Source: Cordylochernes scorpioides (lineage: Eukaryota; Arthropoda; Arachnida; Pseudoscorpiones; Chernetidae). From it: 64,000 nt of DNA. A model generated the notes under the pieces. It was not told the origin of the DNA. It saw only the letters and a list, made by a program, of their open reading frames with translations, and made no database searches. The stretch lies in NCBI GenBank assembly GCA_030710605.1, contig CP092876.1:61318115-61382114 (forward strand). The letters run 5' to 3'. The stretch's first letter is position 1. The number at the start of each line of letters is the position of its first letter. Shown piece by piece: positions 10,436 to 20,500 of the stretch. A program made the translations under genes and the position numbers.

Positions 10436-11010
10436 TGATTCCAGGGATGTCAATACGTATAAAAGAGTTTATCAAACGTGTAAATAAAAATAATAGTTTG
10501 ATTAAATGGCTGAATACTATCACAGAGATAGACGCAGTGAAGAACTATCAATATATTTAGAAATCAAGAGCTGAGTAACCTCGATATTCTAATCTGTAGA
10601 TGTTTTCCATCTCCCTGTTTGGTATTCCTCTAAGATCTTCCTACAAGCTCCCCAGTAATTATGTAGAAATTCAATCTATACTTTCTGATCTCCTAATGAG
10701 TAAATTATATTAATGAATTATTAAAACCAACTTATTGCTTTACAAATCATTCAAGTAATTAACCATTTTTAAACAATTCGGTTAATTATATCGACTTATT
10801 CATAGAGTAATTATTTGTACATTTTAACTGAAAATATATTTTTAATTAACCAATTCTAATGGGGAACTACCTCTTAATGATTTAAAAATTGCTAAGTATT
10901 AAATATTCTGAAAATATCTTCAGTAAATATAGGAAATAAGGAGGCAAGCATTTAGTGAAAATGGATAACATATAGAGTCAAATAGATGGTAAATTTGCCT
11001 GGAGGAAATT
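10436..11010. other. AT-rich, nothing recognised
   Basis: No gene, repeat family or RNA is supportable here. Confidence 0.4.
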
Positions 11011-11125
11011 GATCCATAGAAACATAGGGTGCCTCTCCCGTCAAAATTCCGTCATTTTGGCGCCAAAGATGGCATCAGGTTTTGACGTTTATTTTGACGG
11101 GAGAGGCGCCCTATGCTTCTATGGA
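11011..11125. mobile_element. Inverted-repeat element family G, short copy 2
   Basis: The left end is CATAGAAACATAGGGTGCCT followed by CTCCCGTCAAAAT. The right end is ATTTTGACGGGAGAGGCGCC followed by CTATGCTTCTATG, a clean inverted repeat of about 35 bp per side. TTTGCCTGGAGGAAATTGAT, just outside, resembles the flank of the long copies, so the family terminus may lie slightly further out. Confidence 0.75.
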
Positions 11126-11421
11126 TATATAGCTTAAGCTTGTATTTTATTTATCAGTTCTGCTCAGAACGAGCTTCCGCATACATGCGTGTACGATTCA
11201 CTATGCAAATTCCACAAAAAATATATAAGACATCATATATTTTGTTAATTAGAAGCGGGGGTTGGAAACCCAGCAGAACGAACGCAATAAATGTCCGGCT
11301 CGGAGTTAAGAACGTTTCACGCATGCTCTTTGAGCTTTTTTTTTTACATGTAAATCAGCACCTTTATTTGCAATGCCTTTAAAGATTATATTCTCAAAAA
11401 AAAATTAATTTGTATGTGTGA

Positions 11422-13200
11422 ATGAAGATAATCTTTAAAACCTTCGAACAATCCATCTTTGAAACAATTATGGATAGAGTTTGGAATTTCGAGGCTAACC
11501 CACATGTTTATATTAAAAAGGAACTTAAGGTATTTGTGTTTTCAATAGACGGGCTGAGACAAGGTAGGCGCTGTAGAAGGCGGTCGAGCTCGAAGAAGCC
11601 CCGCTGTAGGAGCTGGTTCCGTGAGCCAGATCACATTACTAAGGTCACAAAGTCCAATCTCAGGATGTCCCAAGAGTCCAATCTCAGGATGTCCCGAGAA
11701 GTCAATCTCAGGATGTCCCAAGATTCCAATCTCAGGATGTCCCAAGAGTCCAATCTCGGGATGTCCCAAGAGTCCAATCTCAGGATGTCCCAAGAGTCCA
11801 ATCTCAGGATGTCCCAAGAGTCCAATCTCGGGATGTCCCAAGAGTCCAATCTCGGGATGTCCCAAGAGTCCAATCTCGGGATGTCCCAAGAGTCCAATCT
11901 CGGGATGTCCCGAGAAGTCAATCTCAGGATGTCCCAAGATTCCAATCTCAGGATGTCCCAAGAGTCCAATCTCAGGATGTCCCAAGAGTCCAATCTCAGG
12001 ATGTCCCAGAAGTCCAATCTCAGGATGTCCCAGAAGTCCAATCTCAGGATGTCCCAGAAGTCCAATCTCAGGATGTCCCGAGAAGTCAATCTCAGAAGGT
12101 ACCAGAAGTCCAATCTTAGGATGTCCCAAGAGTACAATCTCAGGATGTCCCAGAAGTCCAATCTCAGGATGTCCCAAGATTCCAATCTCAGAAGGTACCA
12201 GAAGTCCAATCTCAGGATGTCCCATGAGTCCAATCTCAGGATGTCCCAAGAGACCAATCTCGGAATGTCCCAAGAGTCCAATCTCAGGATGTCCCAAGAG
12301 TCCAATCTCAGGATGTCCCAAGAGTCCAATCTCAGGATGTCCCAAGAGTCCAATCTCAGGATGTCCCAAGAGTCCAATCTCAGGATGTCCCAGGAGTCCA
12401 ATCTCAGGATGTCCCAAGAGTCCAATCTCAGGATGTCCCAAGAGTCCAATCTCGGAATGTCCCAAGAGTCCAATCTCGGGATGTCCCAAGAGTCCAATCT
12501 CGGAATGTCCCAAGAGTCCAATCTCGGGATGTCCCAAGAGTCCAATCTCGGAATGTCCCAAGAGTCCAATCTCAGGATGTCCCAAGAGTCCAATCTCAGG
12601 ATGTCCCAAGAGTCCAATCTCGGAATGTCCCAAGAGTCCAATCTCAGGATGTCCCAACAGTCCAATCTCGGAATGTCCAAAGAGTCCAATCTCAGGATGT
12701 CCCAAGAGTCCAATCTCGGGATGTCCCAAGAGTCCAATCTCGGGATGTCCCAAGAGTCCAATCTCGGAATGTCCCAAGAGTCCAATCTCGGAATGTCCCA
12801 AGAGTCCAATCTCAGGATGTCCCAAGAGTCCAATCTCGGAATGTCCCAAGAGTCCAATCTCGGGATGTCCCAAGAGTCCAATCTCGGAATGTCCCAAGAG
12901 TCCAATCTCGGAATGTCCCAAGAGTCCAATCTCAGGATGTCCCAAGAGTCCAATCTCAGGATGTCCCATGAGTCCAATCTCAGGATGCCCCAAGAGTCCA
13001 ATCTCAGGATGTCCCAAGAGACCAATCTCAGGATGCCCCAAGAGTCCAATCTCAGGATGTCCCAAGAGTCGAATCTCAGGATGTCCCAAGAGTCCAATCT
13101 CAGGATATTCTCAGAAGTCCACACTAGACTATGTGCCGTGCTGGTGGTTTCACGAGATGAAAGCTATGACACCACACTATTCTCTCCAATATTCACTTAG
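11422..13200 (+). other. Long repeat-spanning ORF, coding status doubtful
   Basis: A 592-codon frame starts outside the 24-bp array (ATG at 11422), passes through all of it as an 8-residue repeat MSQESNLR/G, and stops at 13200. Before the repeat there is a basic stretch (RRCRRRSSSKK). The 24-bp unit has no stop in several frames, and four other frames (two plus, two minus) are open over nearly the same span. Openness is therefore no evidence for coding. There is no recognised domain, signal peptide or splice context. I treat it as a minisatellite, with translation possible but unproven. Confidence 0.2.
11646..13112 (+). repeat. 24-bp minisatellite, about 61 units
   Basis: The unit is ATGTCCCAAGAGTCCAATCT plus CAGG. 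Units differ by substitutions only (CAGG/CGGG/CGGA; CAAGAG/CAGAAG/CGAGAA; one AAGGTACC variant seen twice). I found no indels, so the 24-bp register holds for about 1.46 kb. A variant order (the CCCGAGAAGTC unit followed by CCCAAGATTCC) occurs near the start and again near 11910-11950, suggesting block duplication within the array. Confidence 0.95.
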
Positions 13201-13472
13201 AGTAGCACCGCACTCCCCGTGTTTGTAGCGCTGAGTAGATGACGTATTCATATTGAATGATATAGATACGTTTATTTAGGGTTGTCGATAGTGGATGAAT
13301 TCTAATTATAGAATTAATCGCTCCAATTGGTCGCATATTTAATTGAATAGTTCAGAATAAGTAATAGTATAGATTAAAAATCATTTCGGGAATTTGTGAG
13401 GTCTTTACATTTTGGATTTTTCAAAAATAATATTAATTTTCAAAAAATGTTTTAAATAACACATATATAATT
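13113..13472. other. Flank of minisatellite, nothing recognised
   Basis: Unique-looking sequence, becoming AT-rich. No feature supported. Confidence 0.4.
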
Positions 13473-14110
13473 TATTTGCGATAGAGCGTTGTGGCCACTG
13501 TACGTATTACATCCCAAACACGATGCGACGCCAGCCATCTGTGCCTTGAGATAGATGTACCATCTCGGTGACCGTTAAACCTGGGAGTTCCTTTAATTGG
13601 TTCACGAAGAGTGTCGGCGGGCGCCCAGGTATGTGTCGCCCAGACGTCTTTTCGGTCAGTATGGTGTACTCCATTCCCCTGTGTCACGCGATGTGAACGA
13701 AAAATCTCAAACAATTCCGTTGTACAGAAGTCGGGCATCTTCCGAAATCGATAGTTGTGATAGTATCGAGTCCTACACGCTGTCCAAGGTATACGAAGCA
13801 CTTTTCGCTAACAATACATCTCGAACGCATCGATTTTATTCTCTAGCGAAGATGTTATAGTCCAAGACTCTGAAGCATAAGTAGCCACTGAGAAAACCAG
13901 GGCCCGGACTCTCCTTGGTTCTCGTCGTGATACTGTGGTCTTTCCATAGTTTTTTTAGTCATCCCATTGCCACATCGCCATCCTTCTCCGGATTTCTTTC
14001 CCAGATCCTCTCTTGTTAGTTATCAGGACACCGAGGTAGGTGTCCACCACTCTAGCATCCCATGAGATGGATGAGTTTTCCTTTGATGTGTGTGCTCTAT
14101 CAATCAATTT
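13473..14110 (-). pseudogene. Non-LTR retrotransposon (RTE-like) C-terminal remnant
   Basis: Read on the minus strand, this is the region downstream of the reverse transcriptase in an endonuclease/RT non-LTR retrotransposon. The readable order is VVDTYLGVLITNKRGSGKEI and RRRMAMWQWDD (the TYLGS..TNNG...EIRRR..MA signature), then RALVFSVATYASESWT, then IDAFEMYC and RKVLRIPWTACRT, which match the conserved IDAFEMWCWRRMLRIPWTARRT block of these elements. Several frame changes and stops occur (one stop lies directly after FEMYC). The last part (13472-13801) reads through to TLYRK. The RT catalytic core and endonuclease are absent. It is a decayed, 5'-truncated copy. The family call rests on these motifs from memory of the family, not on a database search. 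Confidence 0.75.
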
Positions 14111-14850
14111 TAAATGAAAAGAATCATTAATCATTAAGAAATTGAATAAGGTTGAGAATATATATATATTTAGCTTATAATTATTTGAATAATAGAGCAA
14201 GAGGTAATAGCTATCTAAGATGAATACCTATCCAATATATATGTATCGGAGAGTTTACCTTTATTTGAAATAAATTTGGAAAACAAATTTATAGCATGTA
14301 GTCGGATGGTTTTGACAATTATAAAGAGGAAGGGGTGACGCCGTGCGACCTTTCTCACAGCCAAGCAGATCTGTGGCGTCAGAGGCAGAAAAAGGTCAGG
14401 CAGGGCAAACGGCGGAGATCTCCTCCTCTTTTTCTAATCAGTTCAACTTCCGAAAGGAAAAACTGCGTCGAGTAGGCGTTCAACTTTTTTTATATTTTTG
14501 GGGCGATGGATTTTGAGGCGGCTGTAGCATTTAGTTATAGAGATCTTATCGAAGTGTTGCAGTAACCCTGGAACGCCATCTTTGAATAGTGGATAGACTC
14601 CAAATACTTATAAATAAAGTCAGTTTAGTCAAATATTCAGTGGGTTTCCTAAATGGACTCTTTTCCAAGTGAAATGCTTAGATTTGTGTGGTAGTGTATC
14701 ATCTAGGTTTTTGTTTTATGTTGAATAGTGTTATTTTATGAGGATAGTCTATATAGAGAATCCTATATCCTAAAGTATCTGCTCATATCCAAAAAAAATA
14801 TATATAATTATATAGTGTCCTTATGAAATATCTGTACTCATACAACATAA
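14111..14850. other. Unassigned sequence
   Basis: Positions 14330-14480 are less AT-rich (TGACGCCGTGCGACC, CAAACGGCGGAGATC) with no open frame. The rest is AT-rich. I recognise nothing. Confidence 0.35.
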
Positions 14851-15015
14851 TTATATAATATAAAGGCATATATTGGATTGAATAAAATGTTTCTTTGCCA
14901 ATATTTCGGCTGACTGAACGCCAACCTTTATCAAGGCATTACATTTTTGTGTAAAACATTTATTCAAGCCAATATATACCTCTTTATTATCTAATGATTT
15001 AAATGTGGATTGCTC
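14851..15015. mobile_element. Interspersed repeat family H, best-preserved copy
   Basis: The left half has AAAGGCATATATTGGATTG and AATAAAATGTTTC. The right half has GTAAAACATTTATTCAAGCC and AATATATACCTCTTT, ending GGATTGCTCTAT, the inverse of the GAGCAATCC start seen in other copies. The centre is GGCTGACTGAACGCCAACC. The inverted halves identify family H as a MITE of about 165-190 bp. Confidence 0.7.
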
Positions 15016-15103
15016 TATATTCAGAACAACATAAATATATATTTATAATATGTTCTCATATAAAATATCTACTTCTATCTACATAATTATATTTTTATAT
15101 GGA

Positions 15104-15484
15104 AAATTTGACGGGAGGCTTTTCAACTATAAAAATATAGGTCAGCTCTCCCGCCAAAATAAACATCAAAACTAGACGCCATCTATTGACCATCGCCGTA
15201 AACTAGCGGCCTCAGGTCGGTGACAAAGCCACAACACCAGCTTTGGCAAACTGAGAAGTGTCCACCTGGAGACCATGGTTTCAGTCTAATGGCCCTCATC
15301 AGTCCAGGGTGGAATTTATTCTAAGAGATTCACACTGGATCAAATGGAGTCTTCACAATCTGCCAAAGGATGTTTAGCTGGCAAATTGGCTAGGCTAAAT
15401 CTATGGCCAAAATATTGATAGAAATTTTGTCAAGGGAAATTGATCTATAAAAATAAAGGTCACCTCTTACAGCGACGTTCAATA
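15104..15484. mobile_element. Inverted-repeat element family G, long copy 2, cut by gap
   Basis: It starts AAATTTGACGGGAGGC and includes CAGCTCTCCCGCCAAAATAA, GGTCGGTGACAAAGCC, GAGACCATGGTTTCAG and GGCAAATTGGCTAGGC. It then reaches GGGAAATTGATCTATAAA, the outer end seen in copy 1. The assembly gap starts immediately after. Confidence 0.65.
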
Positions 15485-15925
15485 NNNNNNNNNNNNNNNN
15501 NNNNNNNNNNNNNNNNNNNNNNNNNNNNNNNNNNNNNNNNNNNNNNNNNNNNNNNNNNNNNNNNNNNNNNNNNNNNNNNNNNNNNNNNNNNNNNNNNNNN
15601 NNNNNNNNNNNNNNNNNNNNNNNNNNNNNNNNNNNNNNNNNNNNNNNNNNNNNNNNNNNNNNNNNNNNNNNNNNNNNNNNNNNNNNNNNNNNNNNNNNNN
15701 NNNNNNNNNNNNNNNNNNNNNNNNNNNNNNNNNNNNNNNNNNNNNNNNNNNNNNNNNNNNNNNNNNNNNNNNNNNNNNNNNNNNNNNNNNNNNNNNNNNN
15801 NNNNNNNNNNNNNNNNNNNNNNNNNNNNNNNNNNNNNNNNNNNNNNNNNNNNNNNNNNNNNNNNNNNNNNNNNNNNNNNNNNNNNNNNNNNNNNNNNNNN
15901 NNNNNNNNNNNNNNNNNNNNNNNNN
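15485..15925. other. Assembly gap (441 N)
   Basis: A continuous run of N. Two apparent ORFs spanning it are artefacts of translating N. Confidence 1.
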
Positions 15926-16381
15926 TCAAATTAGATTATTGATTCATAACAGAAAACTTTGCCTTTAATTCCAAAGGGTTTTAGATATGAACTTGAATAT
16001 TCGGATATCTAACTTGTTTATGATGTTGAACAATCTTTAAAAAGTCAATTCGCAACTCCCAAACGTTTCCTAGATGACATAACACCAAAGATTCAAATAG
16101 AAACATAGAAATTGGTTCATTCCTGGCTACCCCCCAGTAGTCTGTATGCTTGCATTGTTCGTTGGACTGAGCGAGTGTTCAAAATTCCATACTTGTATGT
16201 GGTCTGGAAGCATATTAAAATTTAATCTCATATTTTGAAACTCAATTTGGAAATTTGTCTGTTTCCGGCCACCCTGACAAACCAAATGCCTGAGAATATT
16301 GTCAAGTAGCTCTGCAACTCCGGCCAAAGGAAGCTCCATGGGACACCTGTCAATCATCCCTGGACCCTGGGGGGACCACAG
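15926..16381. other. Unassigned sequence
   Basis: A 76-codon minus-strand frame (16127-16357) has ordinary composition but no recognised domain. It abuts the LTR-like block that follows, so it may be internal retroelement sequence. This is speculative. Confidence 0.25.
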
Positions 16382-16606
16382 GTGTGAGGGGTTCTCGGAA
16401 TCTTATCGGCAAATAAGGAAAACTGGACGCCTCGGTGGCTGACACCCCTATCATTAATATCTTTACCTTGGGATAAGTTGTTATATCTCTCCCTATAAAT
16501 ACCGCTTGTATATAATTTTATTGGATAACTAAAAGGTAAATACCCTTTATAATAAATTAATTATCCCCAAATTTGCCCTTGCTTTATTCATCTCCGCGAC
16601 AATATT
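16382..16606 (+). repeat. Possible LTR fragment
   Basis: A TG...CA-bounded block starts TGTGAGGGGTTCTCGG and ends ATCTCCGCGACA. It has a TATA-like CCTATAAATACC near 16490 and AATAAATTA near 16553, in the order expected for U3/R in an LTR. A purine-rich CCTGGGGGGACCACAGG precedes it, as a polypurine tract would. There is no second copy and no target duplication in the window, so this remains a suggestion. Confidence 0.35.
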
Positions 16607-17094
16607 TCAACTTACATGTTCATCGGGTTTCAAAGGGAATAAAATATTTCAGATTTCTATGTGCTCTAGAAGTATATTAAACATTGATTAGAAGATTTGT
16701 GGACAGGCAGACATGGGAGCAAGTTAAATAAAAACTTTAAATGAATAGTGTTAGTGTAAGAGCCTGCAGTTGTGAGGGGGGCCATCTAAGTGAAATAACT
16801 CTCCATTCATTATACTTTTAAGACAAGGTAGTGTTTTCGTTATATTCAAAAACCTGATAAAAGTGAATACATATTAAATTTAAAAAAATCGAAAGGTTTG
16901 CCTATTTTAATTTTAAGAGACTTTTGGATAACCTTGTGTTAGAAATATCAATTGTTTATATGTTAACCATAATAGAAATATATTAGATATATTTATACAC
17001 ACGCCTTCATTTATATTTTATTTGTGTCAATATAATTAATCACGTATATGTGAGACTTGAAATGTAACCTAATTTAAATATCTCTTTATTCAGG
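16607..17094. other. AT-rich, nothing recognised
   Basis: No supported feature. A possible splice acceptor (TCTCTTTATTCAG) ends at 17095, upstream of the small ORF at 17180. Confidence 0.35.
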
Positions 17095-17179
17095 TTTCTA
17101 TGGAGACAAGTTTTCATTCAATTGTTAGAGAGCGATAAGACTTGACGCTTAACTACGAAGTAAAGACAAATATATCGCA

Positions 17180-17389
17180 ATGGATAATTATTTCGAGGAT
17201 GCCCTCATTAGAAGTCTGAATGACGACTTCAGAAAGCTGTACCGAGAAATGGTCAGCAACCAGCTGCTATTGGACGCGCTGGACGCGAAGATGGAAGAAG
17301 CAAAGATTAAGCTTAACGAGGAGCCCATCTTCAAGAAAATGTCGAAGGAGGCTGTCAAGAAGCTGAGGGCGCCAAAGAAGTTTTGGTAG
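17180..17389 (+). CDS. Small charged, helical ORF; possible host exon
   Basis: A 69-codon frame with a good start context (GCAATGG). Its codon use is unlike the AT-rich surroundings: many GAG, AAG, CTG and GAC codons. The product is rich in Lys, Glu, Asp and Leu and probably forms one helical or coiled-coil segment (about residues 5-50: RSLNDDFRKLYREMVSNQ, LDALDAKMEEAKIKL). It has no signal peptide or membrane segment. An acceptor-like pyrimidine tract ends at 17095, so the upstream part could be a 5' UTR exon. The stop TAG at 17387 lies inside TTTTGGTAGAAG. If splicing occurs at G|GTAGAAG, the frame would instead continue into another exon. I do not recognise the family. It is one of the few places that looks like host coding sequence. 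Confidence 0.45.
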   Translation: MDNYFEDALIRSLNDDFRKLYREMVSNQLLLDALDAKMEEAKIKLNEEPIFKKMSKEAVKKLRAPKKFW

Positions 17390-17599
17390 AAGTCCTCACT
17401 TCTTCAAGTGATCATCCCGAGGGCCGAATACTAAAGTACTCCTCTTCTTTTAGAGCACCTCCTCTGGTCAAATATGTTGGCCTCAACATTCAGGCAAATT
17501 TTTGCTCAAGGCCACTCACCACGTGCCCTCTTCGCCCTACCTATGCCATAACCAAATAGGCTGCTTGTTTTTATTGCCTATCTCCAACATATTGCCCCA

Positions 17600-20500
17600 T
17601 TCCAACTGGGCTCTTTATCCTCCTCCCTTAGCCCTCACAACCTGGGCCCTTTCTAATTTTCCTTTGGCCCCAAACCACTAGGGCCCTTCCTCCTCCTCCC
17701 TCGGCCCCACACCACCTGGGCTTTTCTCATTCTCCTTTGGCCCCAAACCACTAGGGCCATTTCTCCTCCTTTCTTTGACCCCACTACCTGGGCCATTTCT
17801 CCTTTTCCTTTGGCCCCAAACCACTAGGGCACTTCATCTTCCTCCCTTGGCCCCGACCACCTGGGCCCTTTCTCATTCTTCCTCAGACCCAAATCACTAG
17901 AGCTCTTACTCTTCCTCCCTTGGCCCCAAACCACCTGGTCATTTTCTCATTCTCCTTTGGCCCCAAACCACTAGGGCGCTTACTCCTCCTCCCTTGGCCC
18001 CACACCACCTGGGCCCTTTCTCATTCTTCCTCAGACCAAAATAACTAGAGCTCTTACTCTTCCTCCCTTGGCCCCAAACCACCTGAGCCTTTTCTCATTC
18101 TCTTTTGGCCCCAAACCACTAGGGCTCTTCCTCCTCCTCTATTGCTTCCCACCACCTGGGCCTTTTATCATTCTCCTTTGGCCCTAAACCATAAAGCTCT
18201 TCCTCCTCCTCCCTTGGTCCCACACCACCTGGGCCTTTTCTCATTCTCCTTTGGCCTCAAACCACTAAAGCTCTTCCTCCTCCTCCCTTGGCCCCAAACC
18301 ACCTGGGCCTTTTCTCATTCTTCTTTGGCCCAAAACCACTAGGGCTCTTCCTCCCTCTCCCTTGGTCCCTAAAACCTGGCTCTTTTCTCCCTCTCCTTGG
18401 CCAAACCGCTAGGGCTCATCCTTCTCCTCCCTTGGCTCCCACCACCTGGTCCTTTTCTCATTCTCCTTTGGTCCCAAACCACTAGGGCTCTTCCTCCTCC
18501 CATGGCCCCAAACAACCTGGTCCTTTTCTCAATTTCCTTTGGCCCCAAACCACTAGGGCCCTTTCTCCTCCTCCCTCGGCCCCACACCACCTGGGCCTTT
18601 CTCATTCTCCTTTGGCCCCAAACCACTAGGGCCTTTTCTCCTCCTTTCTTTGATCCCACTACCTGGGCCATTTCTCATTTTCCTTTGGCCCCAAACCACT
18701 AGGGCCCTTCCTCTTCCTCCCTTGGCCCCCACCACCTGGGCCCTTTCTCATTCTTCCTCAGACCCAAATCACTAGAGCTCTTACTCTTCCTCCCTTGGCC
18801 CCAAACCACCTGGTCCTTTTCTTATTCTCTTTTGGCCCCAAACCACTAGGGCTCATCCTCCTCCTCCCTGGGCTCCCACCACCTGGTCCTTTTCTCATTC
18901 TCCTTTGGTCCCAAACCACTAGGGTTCTTCCTCCTCCCATGGCCCTAAACAACCTGGTTCTTTTCTCAATTTCCTTTGGCCCCAAACCACTAGGGCCCTT
19001 TCTCCTCCTCCCTCGGCCCCACACCACCTGGGCCTTTCTCATTCTCCTTTGGCCCCAAACCACTAGGGCCTTTTCTCCTCCTTTCTTTGATCCCACTACC
19101 TGGGCCATTTCTCATTTTCCTTTGGCCCTCTTCCTCCCTTGGCCCCCACCACCTGGGCCCTTTCTCATTCTTCCTCAGACCAAAATCACTAGAGCTCTTA
19201 CTCTTCCTCCCTTGGCCCCAAACCACCTGGGCCTTTTCTCATTCTCCTATGGCCTAAAACCACTAGGGCTCTTCCTCCTACTCTATTGCTTCCCACCACC
19301 TGGGCCCTTTCTCATTCTTCCTCAGACCCAAATCACTAGAGCTCTTACTCTTCTTCCCTTGGCCCCAAACCACCTGGGACTTTTCTCATTCTCCTTTGAC
19401 CTCAAACCACTAGGGCTCTTCCTCATCCTTCCTTGTTCCCCACCACCTGGGCCTTTTCTCATTCTTCCTCAGCCCCAAACCACTAGGGCTCTTCCTCCCC
19501 CTCCCTTGGTCCCTAAAACCTGGCTCTTCTGTCCCTCTCCTTTGGCCAAACCACTAGGCCTCTTCCCCTTCTATCATGGCTCCCACCACCTGGTCCTTTT
19601 CTCAGTCTCCTTTGGTCCCAAACCACTAGGGCCCTTCCTCTTCCTCCCTTGACCTCCACCACCTGGGCCCTTCCTCATTCTTCCTCAGACCAAAATCACT
19701 AAAGCTCTTACTCTTCCTCCCTTGGCCCCAAACCACCTGGGCCTTTTCTCATTCTCCTTTGGCCCCAAACCACTAGGGCTCTTCCTGCTCCTCTATTGCT
19801 TCCCACCACCTGGGTCCTTTCTCATTCTTCCTGAGACCCAAATCACTAGAGCTCTTACTCTTCCTCCCTTGGCCCCAAACCACCTGGGACTTTTCTCATT
19901 CTCCTTTGGCCCCAAACCACTAGGGCTCTTCCTCATTCTTCCTTGTTCCCCACCACCTGGGCCTTTTCTCATTCTTCCTCAGCCCCAAACCACTAGGGCT
20001 CTTCCTCCTCCTCCCTTTGCCCCCACCACCTGGGCCTTATCTCATTTTCCTTTGGCCCCAAACCACTGAAGCTCTTCCTCCTCCTCCCTTGCCCCACACC
20101 ACCTGGGCCTTTTCTAATTCTCCTTTGGCCCCAAACCACTAAAGCTCCTCCTCCTCCTTCCTTGGCCCCAAACCACCTGGGCCTTTTCTCATTCTTCTTT
20201 GGCCCCAAACCACTAGGGCTCTTCCTCCCCCTCCCTTGGTCCCTAAAACCTGGCTCTTCTGTCCCTCTCCTTTGGCCAAACCACTAGGCCTCTTCCCCTT
20301 TTACCATGGCTCCCACCACCTGGTCCTTTTCTCAGTCTCCTTTGGTCCCAAACCACTAGGGCCCTTCCTCTTCCTCCCTTGACCCCCACCACCTGGGCCC
20401 TTCCTCATTCTTCCTCAGACCAAAATCACTAAAGCTCTTACTCTTCCTCCCTCGGCCCCAAACCACCTGGGCCTTTTCTCATTCTCCTTTGGCCCTAAAC

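Noticed and set aside
10001-10560. Two overlapping plus-strand ORFs rich in Lys and Ile
   Set aside because: AT- and A-run-driven, crossing a family E MITE; no domain.
11646-13112. CRISPR-like array
   Set aside because: Units are contiguous with no unique spacers, and the context is eukaryotic.
11542-13228. Three further ORFs of about 500 codons over the 24-bp array (two minus, one plus)
   Set aside because: A 24-bp unit without stops keeps several frames open. No frame is singled out by start context or conservation.
13597-13860. Plus-strand ORF over the RTE-like remnant
   Set aside because: Antisense shadow; the minus strand carries the recognisable RT-element motifs.
15390-15934. Two ORFs made mostly of X
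   Set aside because: They are translations through the assembly gap.
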